From Deinococcales bacterium (lineage in GTDB: Bacteria; Deinococcota; Deinococci; Deinococcales; JAAFIG01), in the NCBI GenBank assembly GCA_025352125.1, contig JANXTZ010000044.1, positions 1 to 64,000 of the forward strand: a stretch of DNA of 64,000 nt. The letters are read 5' to 3'. A program made the translations under genes and the position numbers. The notes beneath the pieces are model-generated. The model was not told the origin of the DNA and searched no databases. It worked only from the letters and a program-made list of their open reading frames with translations. How positions within the stretch are numbered: the stretch's first letter is position 1; each line of letters starts with the position of its first letter. Below are positions 36,115-45,100 of the stretch, in pieces.

Positions 36115-39100
36115 TCAAGCTCGAGATGAAGTTGTTGAATTGCGGTACTTCTCGAGGAAACTGGCTTGCAGGGCTGGGTGTGCCTCCAGGGTGGCGGACA
36201 TCTCGAGCAGATGCACATTGGCAAGTTGGTGTTCCCGAGATGAAGCCCCGAGATCACCCGTGGTTTTGAAGGCATGGGCAAGGGCTTGACGAAGCTCGAG
36301 GCATTCAAGCGCTGGGGTGCGGTCAGATTCGAGTTGGGTTTTTGCCGCTTGAATGTACGAATCGAGGTCGATGCCAAGCTCGAGTGCGCTCTGCAACCGC
36401 ACGGTCAAAATGCGCGTCCAGACTTCAAGGGTTGGCGCATCCTCTATTAAGAATAGGCTCTCGAGTGCAGCGTTTGGCTGGTGCAGATGCAAATACGCAT
36501 TGCCGACAACCCAAGAGACAAAGGCTTGATCTTCGGGCTGAACCACATCGTGGTTCGCCAGGCTCAAACTGTCTTTCAAGGCGAGCGGAGCATTTCCACG
36601 CGACAATTCAAACCAGGCTTTTCTGATCGCGTATTCGGCACGGTGTAAACCAAAGTCATGACGCTCGATCAGTTCAAGCATTTCCTTGAACAACCCCTGC
36701 ATTTCAAGCCCAGAACCAATGCCCAGATGAACATCAATTGCCAAAAGCAACGCATTGCAATGGACAAATGCAACCTCACACTCCGAAGCCGTCCGAATGG
36801 CAATCGCAAGCCACGAAACCGCCAGACCAAGATCACCCTCAAGCAAGGCGCAGTAAGTTCGCGCGGTCTCGAACAGGGCACGTTCGTCCAACGGCAACGC
36901 CTCGCCAAGCCCAAGTCCAGCTTCGATCATCGGTTTGGCGGCTTTTACATTGCCATCATCGGTGTGAAACTTCACCAAATTAATCAAGGCATTGGTCTGT
37001 TCCTTGAAGGCATTCAGTTGTTGTGCTCGAGCCAGCCCACGTTCCAAAGACGCTTGAGCCAAATCCCGATGCCCCAAAGTCATTTCCAGAACGCCAATCC
37101 GAATGTCGGCACGGGCAAGTCCAACCCCGTCGCCCAAAACGGCACGTATTTTGGCAACCTCGAGCGCACAATTCATGGCGCGTTCGATCAGGTTTTGCCG
37201 CCACAACAAGACCACCAAGGCATCCAGAATTCCTGCCCGTTCGGGCGTGGCTCGGGCATCGTTGGTCAAGGCTTTTTCGTACTCGGCGACGGCTTCACGG
37301 TTGGCAAAAACTTGAACTGCCGCCAAGGCTGCCTTGACCCGCCAGGGTGCAGCCAGTTGAAGCTGACCCGCATTCTCGAGGTGACTTGCAATTCGAGCCG
37401 CCGCACCGCCGTGTTTCTCGAGGCTTTCGGCGAGTTTGCGGTGCAACAGGCGCTTTCGTTCCGCCCCAAGTCCCAGTGTCAGGGCTTCGCGCACCAGATC
37501 GTGCGCAAATCGGTACCCTTGGGCTTGACGCTCGAGAAGACGCAATTCGAGCGCCCGTTCAAACGCCTCGAGCGCTTCAAATTCGGTCAGGGTCGTGGCG
37601 AACAGCAAATCCTCGAGCGCGAACGCGTCCCCCGCCAAACTGGCAGTCTCGAGCAGACGGCTGGCTTGAACGCCCAGCCGCGCCACCCGTTCTCGAACGG
37701 CGACGACCACACTTTCTGGCATTGGCAGCTCATTGTAACTGGTGGTCGTTTCATCAACACCCGTTCCCCAATCACCATGCTCGTTTTGTTGCAACACTTT
37801 GGATTCGACCAGGGACTTCAGCGTCTCGAGCGCAAAAAATGGGTTGCCTCCGGTGGCACGGTGCAGGCGATTTGAAAAGAGTTTGGGATCGTGCGACCCA
37901 AGCAAACTTCCGACCAAATCGCGCACGGCGGTCTCATTCAGTGGCTCGAGTTGGATTTGCAGGGTGTTTCCAGCTTTGAAAACCTGTTCGAGATTTGTCG
38001 CCATCGAGATTGAGAGTTCTGCGGTCCGGTACGCCACGATCTGCCGCATGTTGCTTGGACGGTTGAGGCTTGAGAACAGGTGCAAGATCATCTCGAAACT
38101 GTCAAAATCAAAAAATTGCAAATCATCAATGATGTACGTGTCCACCTGGCTGGTGGTCAGCCAGACAAATTCGGCAAAGGCATCGAACAACCGAATTCGG
38201 GCTTCAGAACCGCTTGACACGGGCGGCTCGTCCAAACTTGGGACAAGCCTGGCGAGTTCCTGACGAACCCAACGCGGCAAAATCAATTTGGGGTTGGCTT
38301 GCAACAATTGACGGATGACACGGGTCAAGGTTGCAAATGGAATGGTTACATCACCAGCGCGTCCGTGCATGACCTGGGCGCTTTTGGTCAAGGCAAATTC
38401 GGTCAGCAAACGACTTTTACCAATCCCAGGTTCGCCAGTCACCACCATCATTTTCTGGGCTTGCCAAGCCAATTCAAGTTGCTGGAGCACTGCCTGCCGT
38501 CCAATCAACGGGGTTTCAATGGCAGGTAAAACTGGGATTGATTCAGTTGGTAAAACCTGCTCGAGGACAGCCTGTTCACGGATTTGTGCCGCCAACAAAA
38601 CCGTTTCTGGCGTTGGCAAAAGCCCCAGTTCAGTCTCGAGCAAGACCCGAAAATCTTCAAACCCCGCCAGCGCCTCGATACGTTCACCCAGCCCTGCGCG
38701 AAGCCGCATGACATGACGTTGATGCAACTCGAGCAAGGGATTGACGGCAATCAAACGCTGATGTTGAACCAGTGCCTCTCGGGTAGCGCCGCCAACCTCG
38801 AGTTGAGCTGCAAAACCCGCCAGGGCGCGTTGAAAGGCACGCTCGAAAAATTCGCGTTTGACATCGAGCCACTCATGAAACGCGCTGGCTTCCTCGAGTT
38901 CCACGCCGTCCAGCAACAAGCCGCCGTACAAGCCCACCGCATCGGCAAACCTAGACCCGAGCATCGCAAGTTCAAAATTGGAAACATCGCTGGTCACAAA
39001 ACCCGTTATTGAGACCCGATTCGCTTCGACCAGCACACACATTGCCAACTCTGGTGGTGAGAGTCGGTACAGACGCTGGCGTAAATTCCTGCGGGCGCTG

Positions 39101-39291
39101 GCTTCATCGAGTTCGGTCCAGAGCAAACCCGCCAGCACCGACCTCGAGCCAGAACCTTCAATGGTCAAGTACGCCAGGAGCGCTAAAACCTTACGGACGG
39201 ACAAGTTTAATTCGTTGCCATTCAAACGAAATTCGGGCTGACCGAACAGTTGAAATTCAAATTCCGCACGGTCTACCTTTACCTGCGCCAT
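36115..39291 (-). CDS. SARP-like regulator: N-terminal OmpR-type wHTH-BTAD, AAA ATPase, TPR
   Basis: A 1058-aa regulator of the SARP/LAL type. Residues about 10-100 form an OmpR-type winged helix (FRLNGNELNLSVRKVLALLAYL, RNLRQRLYRL), about 100-250 the BTAD domain, then an ATPase with Walker A GEPGIGKS (286-293) and Walker B TYIIDD (Asp389/390), and a long TPR/helical region to the end. The domain order differs from the two MalT-type regulators in this window (DNA-binding unit at the C terminus there). I use ATG 39291, with GGTGA upstream; a GTG at 39300 is the alternative. SARPs bind heptamer direct repeats; the three GGCTACG pairs just downstream on the other strand are the obvious candidates. 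Confidence 0.87.
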   Translation of the reverse strand: MAQVKVDRAEFEFQLFGQPEFRLNGNELNLSVRKVLALLAYLTIEGSGSRSVLAGLLWTELDEASARRNLRQRLYRLSPPELAMCVLVEANRVSITGFVTSDVSNFELAMLGSRFADAVGLYGGLLLDGVELEEASAFHEWLDVKREFFERAFQRALAGFAAQLEVGGATREALVQHQRLIAVNPLLELHQRHVMRLRAGLGERIEALAGFEDFRVLLETELGLLPTPETVLLAAQIREQAVLEQVLPTESIPVLPAIETPLIGRQAVLQQLELAWQAQKMMVVTGEPGIGKSRLLTEFALTKSAQVMHGRAGDVTIPFATLTRVIRQLLQANPKLILPRWVRQELARLVPSLDEPPVSSGSEARIRLFDAFAEFVWLTTSQVDTYIIDDLQFFDFDSFEMILHLFSSLNRPSNMRQIVAYRTAELSISMATNLEQVFKAGNTLQIQLEPLNETAVRDLVGSLLGSHDPKLFSNRLHRATGGNPFFALETLKSLVESKVLQQNEHGDWGTGVDETTTSYNELPMPESVVVAVRERVARLGVQASRLLETASLAGDAFALEDLLFATTLTEFEALEAFERALELRLLERQAQGYRFAHDLVREALTLGLGAERKRLLHRKLAESLEKHGGAAARIASHLENAGQLQLAAPWRVKAALAAVQVFANREAVAEYEKALTNDARATPERAGILDALVVLLWRQNLIERAMNCALEVAKIRAVLGDGVGLARADIRIGVLEMTLGHRDLAQASLERGLARAQQLNAFKEQTNALINLVKFHTDDGNVKAAKPMIEAGLGLGEALPLDERALFETARTYCALLEGDLGLAVSWLAIAIRTASECEVAFVHCNALLLAIDVHLGIGSGLEMQGLFKEMLELIERHDFGLHRAEYAIRKAWFELSRGNAPLALKDSLSLANHDVVQPEDQAFVSWVVGNAYLHLHQPNAALESLFLIEDAPTLEVWTRILTVRLQSALELGIDLDSYIQAAKTQLESDRTPALECLELRQALAHAFKTTGDLGASSREHQLANVHLLEMSATLEAHPALQASFLEKYRNSTTSSRA

Positions 39292-39434
39292 GGAATTCAC
39301 CGCACAATCATGACACGATGACCATTTTCCTGCCTGAAAGAGCCAAACAAGGCATCACACTCGAATTTTTATACACCTGTATTGGGTTCAAAATTGATTG
39401 TAAATCTCGAGGTTTCTCAGCATCTTTTAAACCA

Positions 39435-39474
39435 GGCTACGGGAAGGCTACGCCAGCAAACCTAGACTGCTTGC
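39435..39474 (+). promoter_or_regulatory. GGCTACG direct repeat promoter 1
   Basis: GGCTACG at 39435-39441 and 39446-39452 (spacing 11 bp), then TAGACT -10 at 39463-39468 and ATG 6 nt later. Both heptamers are exact. Confidence 0.65.
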
Positions 39475-39903
39475 ATGGGTGGTTTTCTCGATGATGTTTT
39501 GAGGCTTCAAACCAGCCTTCGTGATTGCGCAGATGGTTTTGCCGAAGCCATCATCGCCCGCAATTACAACATCGCCCGGGCATCGCTGACCACAAATTTG
39601 CAACTCGAGATTTCTGAAATGGCGTTGCGAGCCAAAATTGAAAACCACTGCCGAATCAAAGCCAGCGCACACGGTTACGACGAATTGCATCATCCCATCG
39701 ATTTTGTAATTTTGCACGGTGGTTCACTCGAGGCGTTCAATCAAAAACCCATGCCGCTCGAAGTGGAGCACGAATTCTCAAAGCTTGTCACCATCGAATT
39801 TTACCCACGTTCAAACCTCGAGTTTGAAGTGTTTTTTGAATTGTGCCTGGCGTTGGTGGTCGTTCGGGAAACGATCCGAATCGCGCACCTGGAAATTTGC
39901 TAG
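39475..39903 (+). CDS. Hypothetical protein of the putative GGCTACG regulon
   Basis: A 142-aa protein I do not recognise. It has no signal peptide. Visible segments are FLDDVLRLQTSLRDCADGFAEAIIARNYN (helical), LQLEISEMALRAKIENHCRIKASAHGY, then strands (HEFSKLVTIEFYPRS, LEFEVFFELCLALVVV). Leaderless start from TAGACT at 6 nt. It is the first of three genes with the GGCTACG-pair promoter and lies 144 bp from the divergent SARP-like regulator gene, so its expression is probably controlled by it. The function is open. Confidence 0.7.
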   Translation: MGGFLDDVLRLQTSLRDCADGFAEAIIARNYNIARASLTTNLQLEISEMALRAKIENHCRIKASAHGYDELHHPIDFVILHGGSLEAFNQKPMPLEVEHEFSKLVTIEFYPRSNLEFEVFFELCLALVVVRETIRIAHLEIC

Positions 39904-39948
39904 ACCGGCACGGCATGGGACAAAAGCAAACCCGAAGTTTTCCAGTGC

Positions 39949-39979
39949 GGCTACGCTTGGGCTACGCGGCATTTATTAC
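39949..39979 (+). promoter_or_regulatory. GGCTACG direct repeat promoter 2
   Basis: GGCTACG at 39949-39955 and 39960-39966 (11 bp), followed after 7 nt by TATTAC (39974-39979) as -10. A GGAGGT ribosome-binding site (39990-39995) precedes the short ORF at 40003. Confidence 0.65.
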
Positions 39980-40002
39980 GCTTTGCCACGGAGGTACAAA
40001 AC

Positions 40003-40089
40003 ATGCAAGCCATTGAATTCAACGTTGGCACACGGCACAAAACCACTCAAGATTTACATGGTGGCTCGAGGGTACAGGTGAACCGATGA
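40003..40089 (+). CDS. 28-aa ORF coupled to the globin gene
   Basis: ATG at 40003 with GGAGGT 7 nt upstream encodes MQAIEFNVGTRHKT...RVQVNR (28 aa). Its TGA (40087-40089) overlaps the globin ATG (40086) as ATGA, so the globin is translated by re-initiation or coupling. The peptide is basic and has no recognised homologue. It could be a leader peptide, a small functional protein or a regulatory ORF. Best supported by the ribosome-binding site and the exact overlap. Confidence 0.55.
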   Translation: MQAIEFNVGTRHKTTQDLHGGSRVQVNR

Positions 40090-40541
40090 ACCCGCTGCAA
40101 GCCCAACTGGTGCAAACATCGTTCGCCAAAGTGCAACCGATAGCTGGTGTCGCAGCCGAACTGTTTTATGCACGCCTGTTCGAGTTGGACCCAAACCTGA
40201 AACCCTTGTTTCGTGGTGACATGACCGAACAAGGACACAAGCTCATGACCATGCTCGGCGTGGCGGTTGCCAACCTGACCAAACCAGAAGTCGTCATGCC
40301 CGCGTTGGCTAAACTGGGTCAAAGCCACGCAGGTTACGGCGTGACCGAAGCCCATTACGAAACGGTGGGCAGTGCCTTGCTCTGGACTTTGGAAAAAGGT
40401 CTTGGCGAGGACTTTACCAGTGAAGTCAAACAAGCCTGGGTTGCCGCGTACACCGTGGTTGCTGACACCATGAAAGCCGCCGCTCGAGAGCATGTTGCTC
40501 GAGACTCGAGTTTGAGTGTCAGTCACAGTGGTTTGAAGTGA
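40086..40541 (+). CDS. Single-domain bacterial globin
   Basis: A 151-aa hemoglobin of the flavohemoglobin/Vitreoscilla-like single-domain class: VQTSFAKVQPIAGVAAELFYARLFELDP is the A-B helix start, His81 in LGQSHAGYGV is the proximal heme ligand, followed by EAHYETVGSALLWTLE (G helix). There is no reductase domain. Such globins bind O2 or detoxify NO. Coupled to the 28-aa ORF above; promoter with GGCTACG pair. A good terminator follows, so this is a separate transcription unit within the putative regulon. Confidence 0.93.
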   Translation: MNPLQAQLVQTSFAKVQPIAGVAAELFYARLFELDPNLKPLFRGDMTEQGHKLMTMLGVAVANLTKPEVVMPALAKLGQSHAGYGVTEAHYETVGSALLWTLEKGLGEDFTSEVKQAWVAAYTVVADTMKAAAREHVARDSSLSVSHSGLK

Positions 40542-40577
40542 GCAACTTGGATTAAAACCAGCCAAGAACCAACAATC

Positions 40578-40610
40578 CGCAGGCTCGAGACGCTTGAGCC
40601 TGCGTGTTTT
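40578..40610 (+). terminator. Terminator after globin
   Basis: CGCAGGCTC (40578-40586) pairs with GAGCCTGCG (40596-40604), followed by TGTTTT. Stem contains CTCGAG. Confidence 0.8.
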
Positions 40611-40650
40611 AAAAGTTTGCCTTCTGTTGATTTTTGAGCTTTCAATCTCA

Positions 40651-40689
40651 GGCTACGCCCAAGCTACGCAGTCACTGTCAAGGTATTCC
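40651..40689 (+). promoter_or_regulatory. GGCTACG direct repeat promoter 3
   Basis: GGCTACG at 40651-40657 and AGCTACG at 40662-40668 (11 bp). The best -10 candidate is TATTCC (40684-40689), which is farther away than in the other two copies. AGAGGTGA precedes the short ORF at 40705. Confidence 0.55.
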
Positions 40690-40704
40690 CAGAGGTGAAT
40701 TAAT

Positions 40705-40725
40705 ATGTCAGCACGCACATCATGA
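40705..40725 (+). CDS. 6-codon leader ORF coupled to outer-membrane barrel gene
   Basis: ATG 40705 encodes MSARTS; its TGA (40723-40725) overlaps the next ATG (40722) as ATGA. A Shine-Dalgarno-like AGAGGTGA precedes it. Together with the 28-aa and 11-codon ORFs it belongs to a recurrent design of a short ORF feeding a main gene. Confidence 0.45.
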   Translation: MSARTS

Positions 40726-42077
40726 AAGGTTGGACGGCTCGAGTTTGGTGGCTGGTGTTTGGCATTGCCAGTTGTTTGTCGGGTTTCGCCAGTGCGCAAT
40801 CAACACCTGCGCCGAGCAATTTTTTTCAGATTCGGTTTTTTTATCCCTTCCCGCTTGAAACGGGCGAGTTCACATCGGCAATCACGCTCGATGCGGCGTT
40901 CAGACAACAATTTGAGGGTTTTACGATTGGCGTCAAACTGAGCGATTTTAATTTGGTGCGGCAACGGGCTAGCCTTGAAGCCAGTGGAAATTTTGGTTTT
41001 GCCAGCCTCGAGTTTACGGGCGGCACAGGTTCGGAACTGGGTTCGCGCAAGAACAGTTTGCTGGTTGTTGGCGCGTTTTTGCTGCCCAAACCCAGCGAGG
41101 GCATTCAATATTTCACCGACACCACGCTTGTCTATTATCTCGAATCCGACTCGAGCGCCCAGGGTGGGTACACCGTCAATTCCTTTGATGCCAGCCTGAA
41201 AGGAAATTTTGCAACCGATTGGCGTTGGAGTGCAGGCTATGCGCTCTCGAGCGTGTTCGTGCCAGTGGTCAACACTTCCAATCTCAGCCAGACCTTGAAA
41301 GCCGAGGTGCGCGGCAAGGTGGATGTTTTGGATTTGAGTTTTGGCTCGAGCGTGCGCTTTCAGGAGGGTGGTCCACGTTACGACCTCAGGCTCGAGGGAA
41401 AATACCCCATTTTGGAGACTGAAACCCTTGGTGCTCAAGTGATGTGGAACTCGAGCACCGGTGACAGTGAAAACCTCAGCTTATCTTCGACTCGTTTTGA
41501 CCCGCTCACGCTGTCGTTCTCTATCGCTCGGGGTGGCGGCACAGCCGTTTCGTTGGCATTGACTGGCGATTACGAATTGGATCAAAAAACCAGTATTGGC
41601 GCGAATTACGGCACTTCATTTGGTGACACGCCAGCCCACGATTTTGGTTTGCAATTCTCTTACCGCGAAAAACAATGGAACGCTCGAGCACAATCGAGCT
41701 TGAACCTCAGTTTTGACCCTGACCAGCAATTGTGGTTTGGACGTTTGGGCTTTCGATTGCAAGGTGCGTACAAAATCGCACCCTTTGGCTTTTCTGCGCG
41801 CATCAACCTCGACCTGCGCCCGAACACCAAGACCTTCGCGCTCGAGATCAACGGCGGTTTGAATGCCAGTGCCAGCTACTCGAGTGATCCCTGGACGATC
41901 AGTCTCGATCTTGGATTTGTCTACAGCCGAGGTTTTTCTGGCACGGCGAGCGCCAGCGTGTTGTACCGCATTCTGCCCGACCTGAGCCTGAATTTTTCTG
42001 GCAATTACCGACGTGCACTTTCACCGGTCGTCAGCGAGCAATTCAGTTTTGGTTTCGGCATTCGTTATCTGTTTTAA
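40722..42077 (+). CDS. Outer-membrane beta-barrel protein
   Basis: A 451-aa exported protein with signal peptide (1-25, cleavage after ASAQ). From about residue 35 on, alternating amphipathic strands separated by Asn/Gly/Ser turns cover the whole length (e.g. FTIGVKLSDFNLV, LSFGSSVRFQ, WTISLDLGFVYSRG). The protein ends in GIRYLF, with terminal Phe as in outer-membrane targeting signals. No enzymatic motif. Function might be a porin, adhesin barrel or secretion channel. Translation is coupled to the 6-codon leader; the PKD protein follows 46 bp downstream, suggesting one operon. Confidence 0.75.
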   Translation: MKGWTARVWWLVFGIASCLSGFASAQSTPAPSNFFQIRFFYPFPLETGEFTSAITLDAAFRQQFEGFTIGVKLSDFNLVRQRASLEASGNFGFASLEFTGGTGSELGSRKNSLLVVGAFLLPKPSEGIQYFTDTTLVYYLESDSSAQGGYTVNSFDASLKGNFATDWRWSAGYALSSVFVPVVNTSNLSQTLKAEVRGKVDVLDLSFGSSVRFQEGGPRYDLRLEGKYPILETETLGAQVMWNSSTGDSENLSLSSTRFDPLTLSFSIARGGGTAVSLALTGDYELDQKTSIGANYGTSFGDTPAHDFGLQFSYREKQWNARAQSSLNLSFDPDQQLWFGRLGFRLQGAYKIAPFGFSARINLDLRPNTKTFALEINGGLNASASYSSDPWTISLDLGFVYSRGFSGTASASVLYRILPDLSLNFSGNYRRALSPVVSEQFSFGFGIRYLF

Positions 42078-42123
42078 AGCCTCGAGCGACACCACCCGCA
42101 ATTCATTTTCAAAAGGAGAAACC

Positions 42124-45100
42124 GTGAAACACAAATTCATCACACCCTGGCTGATTGTGCTGGGCTTGCTTGCCGCCCTCGGAGGCTGGGCTTGGACCCA
42201 AACCGTCGAATCGCTCAGCCTGCCTTCCAGCGCAATCGTGGGACAGACCGTGACGGCTGCCATGACAAACTTAAACGTCAGCCAGGATTACATCCTCGAT
42301 TGGAGCGACGGCACAACCGATCCGTTCAACACTGGACGCGGCACGACCCAAAATTTGAGTCACAGCTATGCCAGCGCTGGAACATTCATGGTGATCTTAA
42401 AACGCGTGATTGCCCCAGGCAACGAGCAACCCGTTGCACAAGCCAGCATCAAAATCAGCTTTCCGCCGTGCAACATTGTGGTCACCCCATCAAACACCAC
42501 ATTTGGCACCTCAACCAGTGCTCAAATCTCAAACCTGGCAGCAAACCTGGCTTGGAATCTTGATTGGGGCGATGGCAGCACGGACGCGTTTAACTCGAGT
42601 TCGGCTGGTGGTTTCACTGGAAGCCATACCTTTGCCACGACGGGGACGTTTCAATTAAAAGTCACCACCCCGCCACTGAGTGCAGGCATCCCAGGCACAC
42701 CAATTTGCCTTGCAACCGCGCAAGTCAGCCTGCCCGTACCAACCCTGACGGTCGCACCTTTGAGCGTCACACTTGGGCAGGCGACCACGGCAACCGTTGG
42801 CAACCTGCTGGCAGCCATCAGCTACACGCTCATCTGGGGTGACGGCTCGAGCGACCCAATTTCGGGCGTGACCACAGCGAGCATTTCGCACACGTATGCC
42901 AATGCCAGCACCTACGCCGTAAAACTGACGGCAACGGGCATTGCGCCAGTCATTCAAAGCATCACGGTCAAACCGCCCCTGCCAACGCTGGATTTAAGCC
43001 CCAACCCAGCAACCGTCGGTGATTTGGTCAGTGCCAACATCACCAACTTGAACGCTGCCGTCAATTACAGCCTGAACTGGGGTGACGGCTCGAGCGAGAC
43101 CATCGGTGGTACGGCAAACATCACCAGCCAGCACGCCTACGCCGCGCCAGGCACGTACTCGGTGCAGCTTAGCGCACCAGGTTCTGTTCCCGTGATCTCG
43201 AGCATCACGATCACCATTCCGACACCAACCATGACCGTGACCCCTTCGAGCGTGACCGTGGGTCAAGCCGTCACCGCAAATATTGGAAATCTGGTGTCCA
43301 TCGTCGCGTACAACATCGACTGGGGTGACGGCTCGAGTGACCCAGTTGGCGGCGCGGTCACGGCTGCACCAACGCACGTTTACGCCTCAAACGGCACGTT
43401 CACCCTCAAACTGACCACGACGGGCATTGCGCCAGTCATCTCGAGCGTGACCGTCACGATTCCAACACCTTCGTTTGCCCTTGCACCCTCGAGCCTGATT
43501 CTTGGGCAAGCAACCACCGCCACCGTCAAAAACCTGGTCTCGAGCGTGGATTACCTGCTGGACTGGGGCGACGGTGCGAGCGATCCAATCTCGGGTGTCA
43601 CAACCTTTTCGGCGGCACACATTTTCGCCGCTCCTGGCACGTTTGCCCTCAAACTCAGCGCAAAGGGAATCGCGCCAATCATTCAAACCGTCACGGTCAG
43701 CGTGCCCACGCCAACCCTGCTGCTCGAGTCGAACAGTTTAAACCTTGGACAGGTTGCCAAAGCCAGCCTTGGAAACCTGATCCCCAGTGTGACGTATACG
43801 CTCGATTGGGGCGACAACTCGAGCGACACAAGCACTGGGAAAACGGCTGATGTTCTGACGCACACCTATGCCGCAACGGGCGTGTTTGCCCTCAAGCTCA
43901 GCACCACGGGCATTGCGCCCGTGATTGGTACGATCACGGTTTCAAATTCGGCTGCCTTCATGACCCTCAGCCCGAACCCGATCAATTTGGGACAAACCTT
44001 GAGTGCAAAATTGACGGGTCTGGCAGCCAGCGTCAATTACACCCTCGATTGGGGTGACAACTCGAGCGACCCGATCACTGGTGTCTCGAGCGCCAGCCTG
44101 AAGCACACGTATGCGACGACTGGTGTCTATGTGGTGAACCTTGGTTCTGTGGGTGGCATTCCCGTGATTGACACGGTTCACGTCGAAATTCCCGTGCCGA
44201 CCCTCAATTTTAGCCAGACCGACCTGAACCCAGGTCAAGCGCTGACCATCACGTTTGGCAACCTTTTGCCTGTCGTGAATTACAGCCTCGACTGGGGCGA
44301 TGATTCGGCAGTTGAAACCATTTCTGGAGGCTCGAGCGCCACCGCCAAGCACGAGTACGCGGCGGCTGGAAATTACGTCGTGAAACTGAATTATCCCAAC
44401 AATGCGCCTGCGATTCAGGCGATCACGGTCAGCGTGCCTGTGCCTGGTCTGGACTTCAACCCAAATACTGTCCTGCCAAATCAGGTGGTCACCGCCAATT
44501 TAACCCAACTTTTGGCGGCGGTGGATTACAGCCTCGATTGGGGCGACGGCGAGGTTTCGACGGTGGGCGGCAAGACGAGCGCCAGCCTGAAACACAGTTA
44601 TGCCGCCCTGGGCAATTACATCCTCAAACTTCATTACCTGGGTGGCGTGGACATCATCAAACCCCTGATGGTCAGTCTGGCTGGTCTGAACGAAAGCATG
44701 AGCTTCACTGGTTTTGCCAGCGCCAATTCAGCAATCACCTTTAACCTGACCGGACTGCTGAAAAGCCCAGATTACAGTTATACCCTCGAGTTTGGCGCTG
44801 GCAACGATTCTGAACCCGTCACGGTCAAAGCCGACGGCACGGCAAGCCTCAAGTACACTTACGGCACTGCGGGGGTCAAAGTCGTCAAACTGAAACTGAA
44901 CGGCGTTGGCGCGAACAACCTCTTGCGCGGCACGTTAACCCTGAATCTGGGTTCGGCGTTGCAAATCTCGAGGCTGGAACTGGCATTCCAGCCGCAAGCC
45001 AGCACAAACATCAATTTAAAGCAGTTGAGCACTCAATCCGCCGCGCTTTCGGTGGCGTACTCGGGTTCTGGCTTGTTTGAAGGCAACTGGTTTTTGGATG

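Noticed and set aside
42200-44700. Repetitive DNA in the PKD region
   Set aside because: It encodes tandem PKD domains in one frame; no short identical repeats or spacers.
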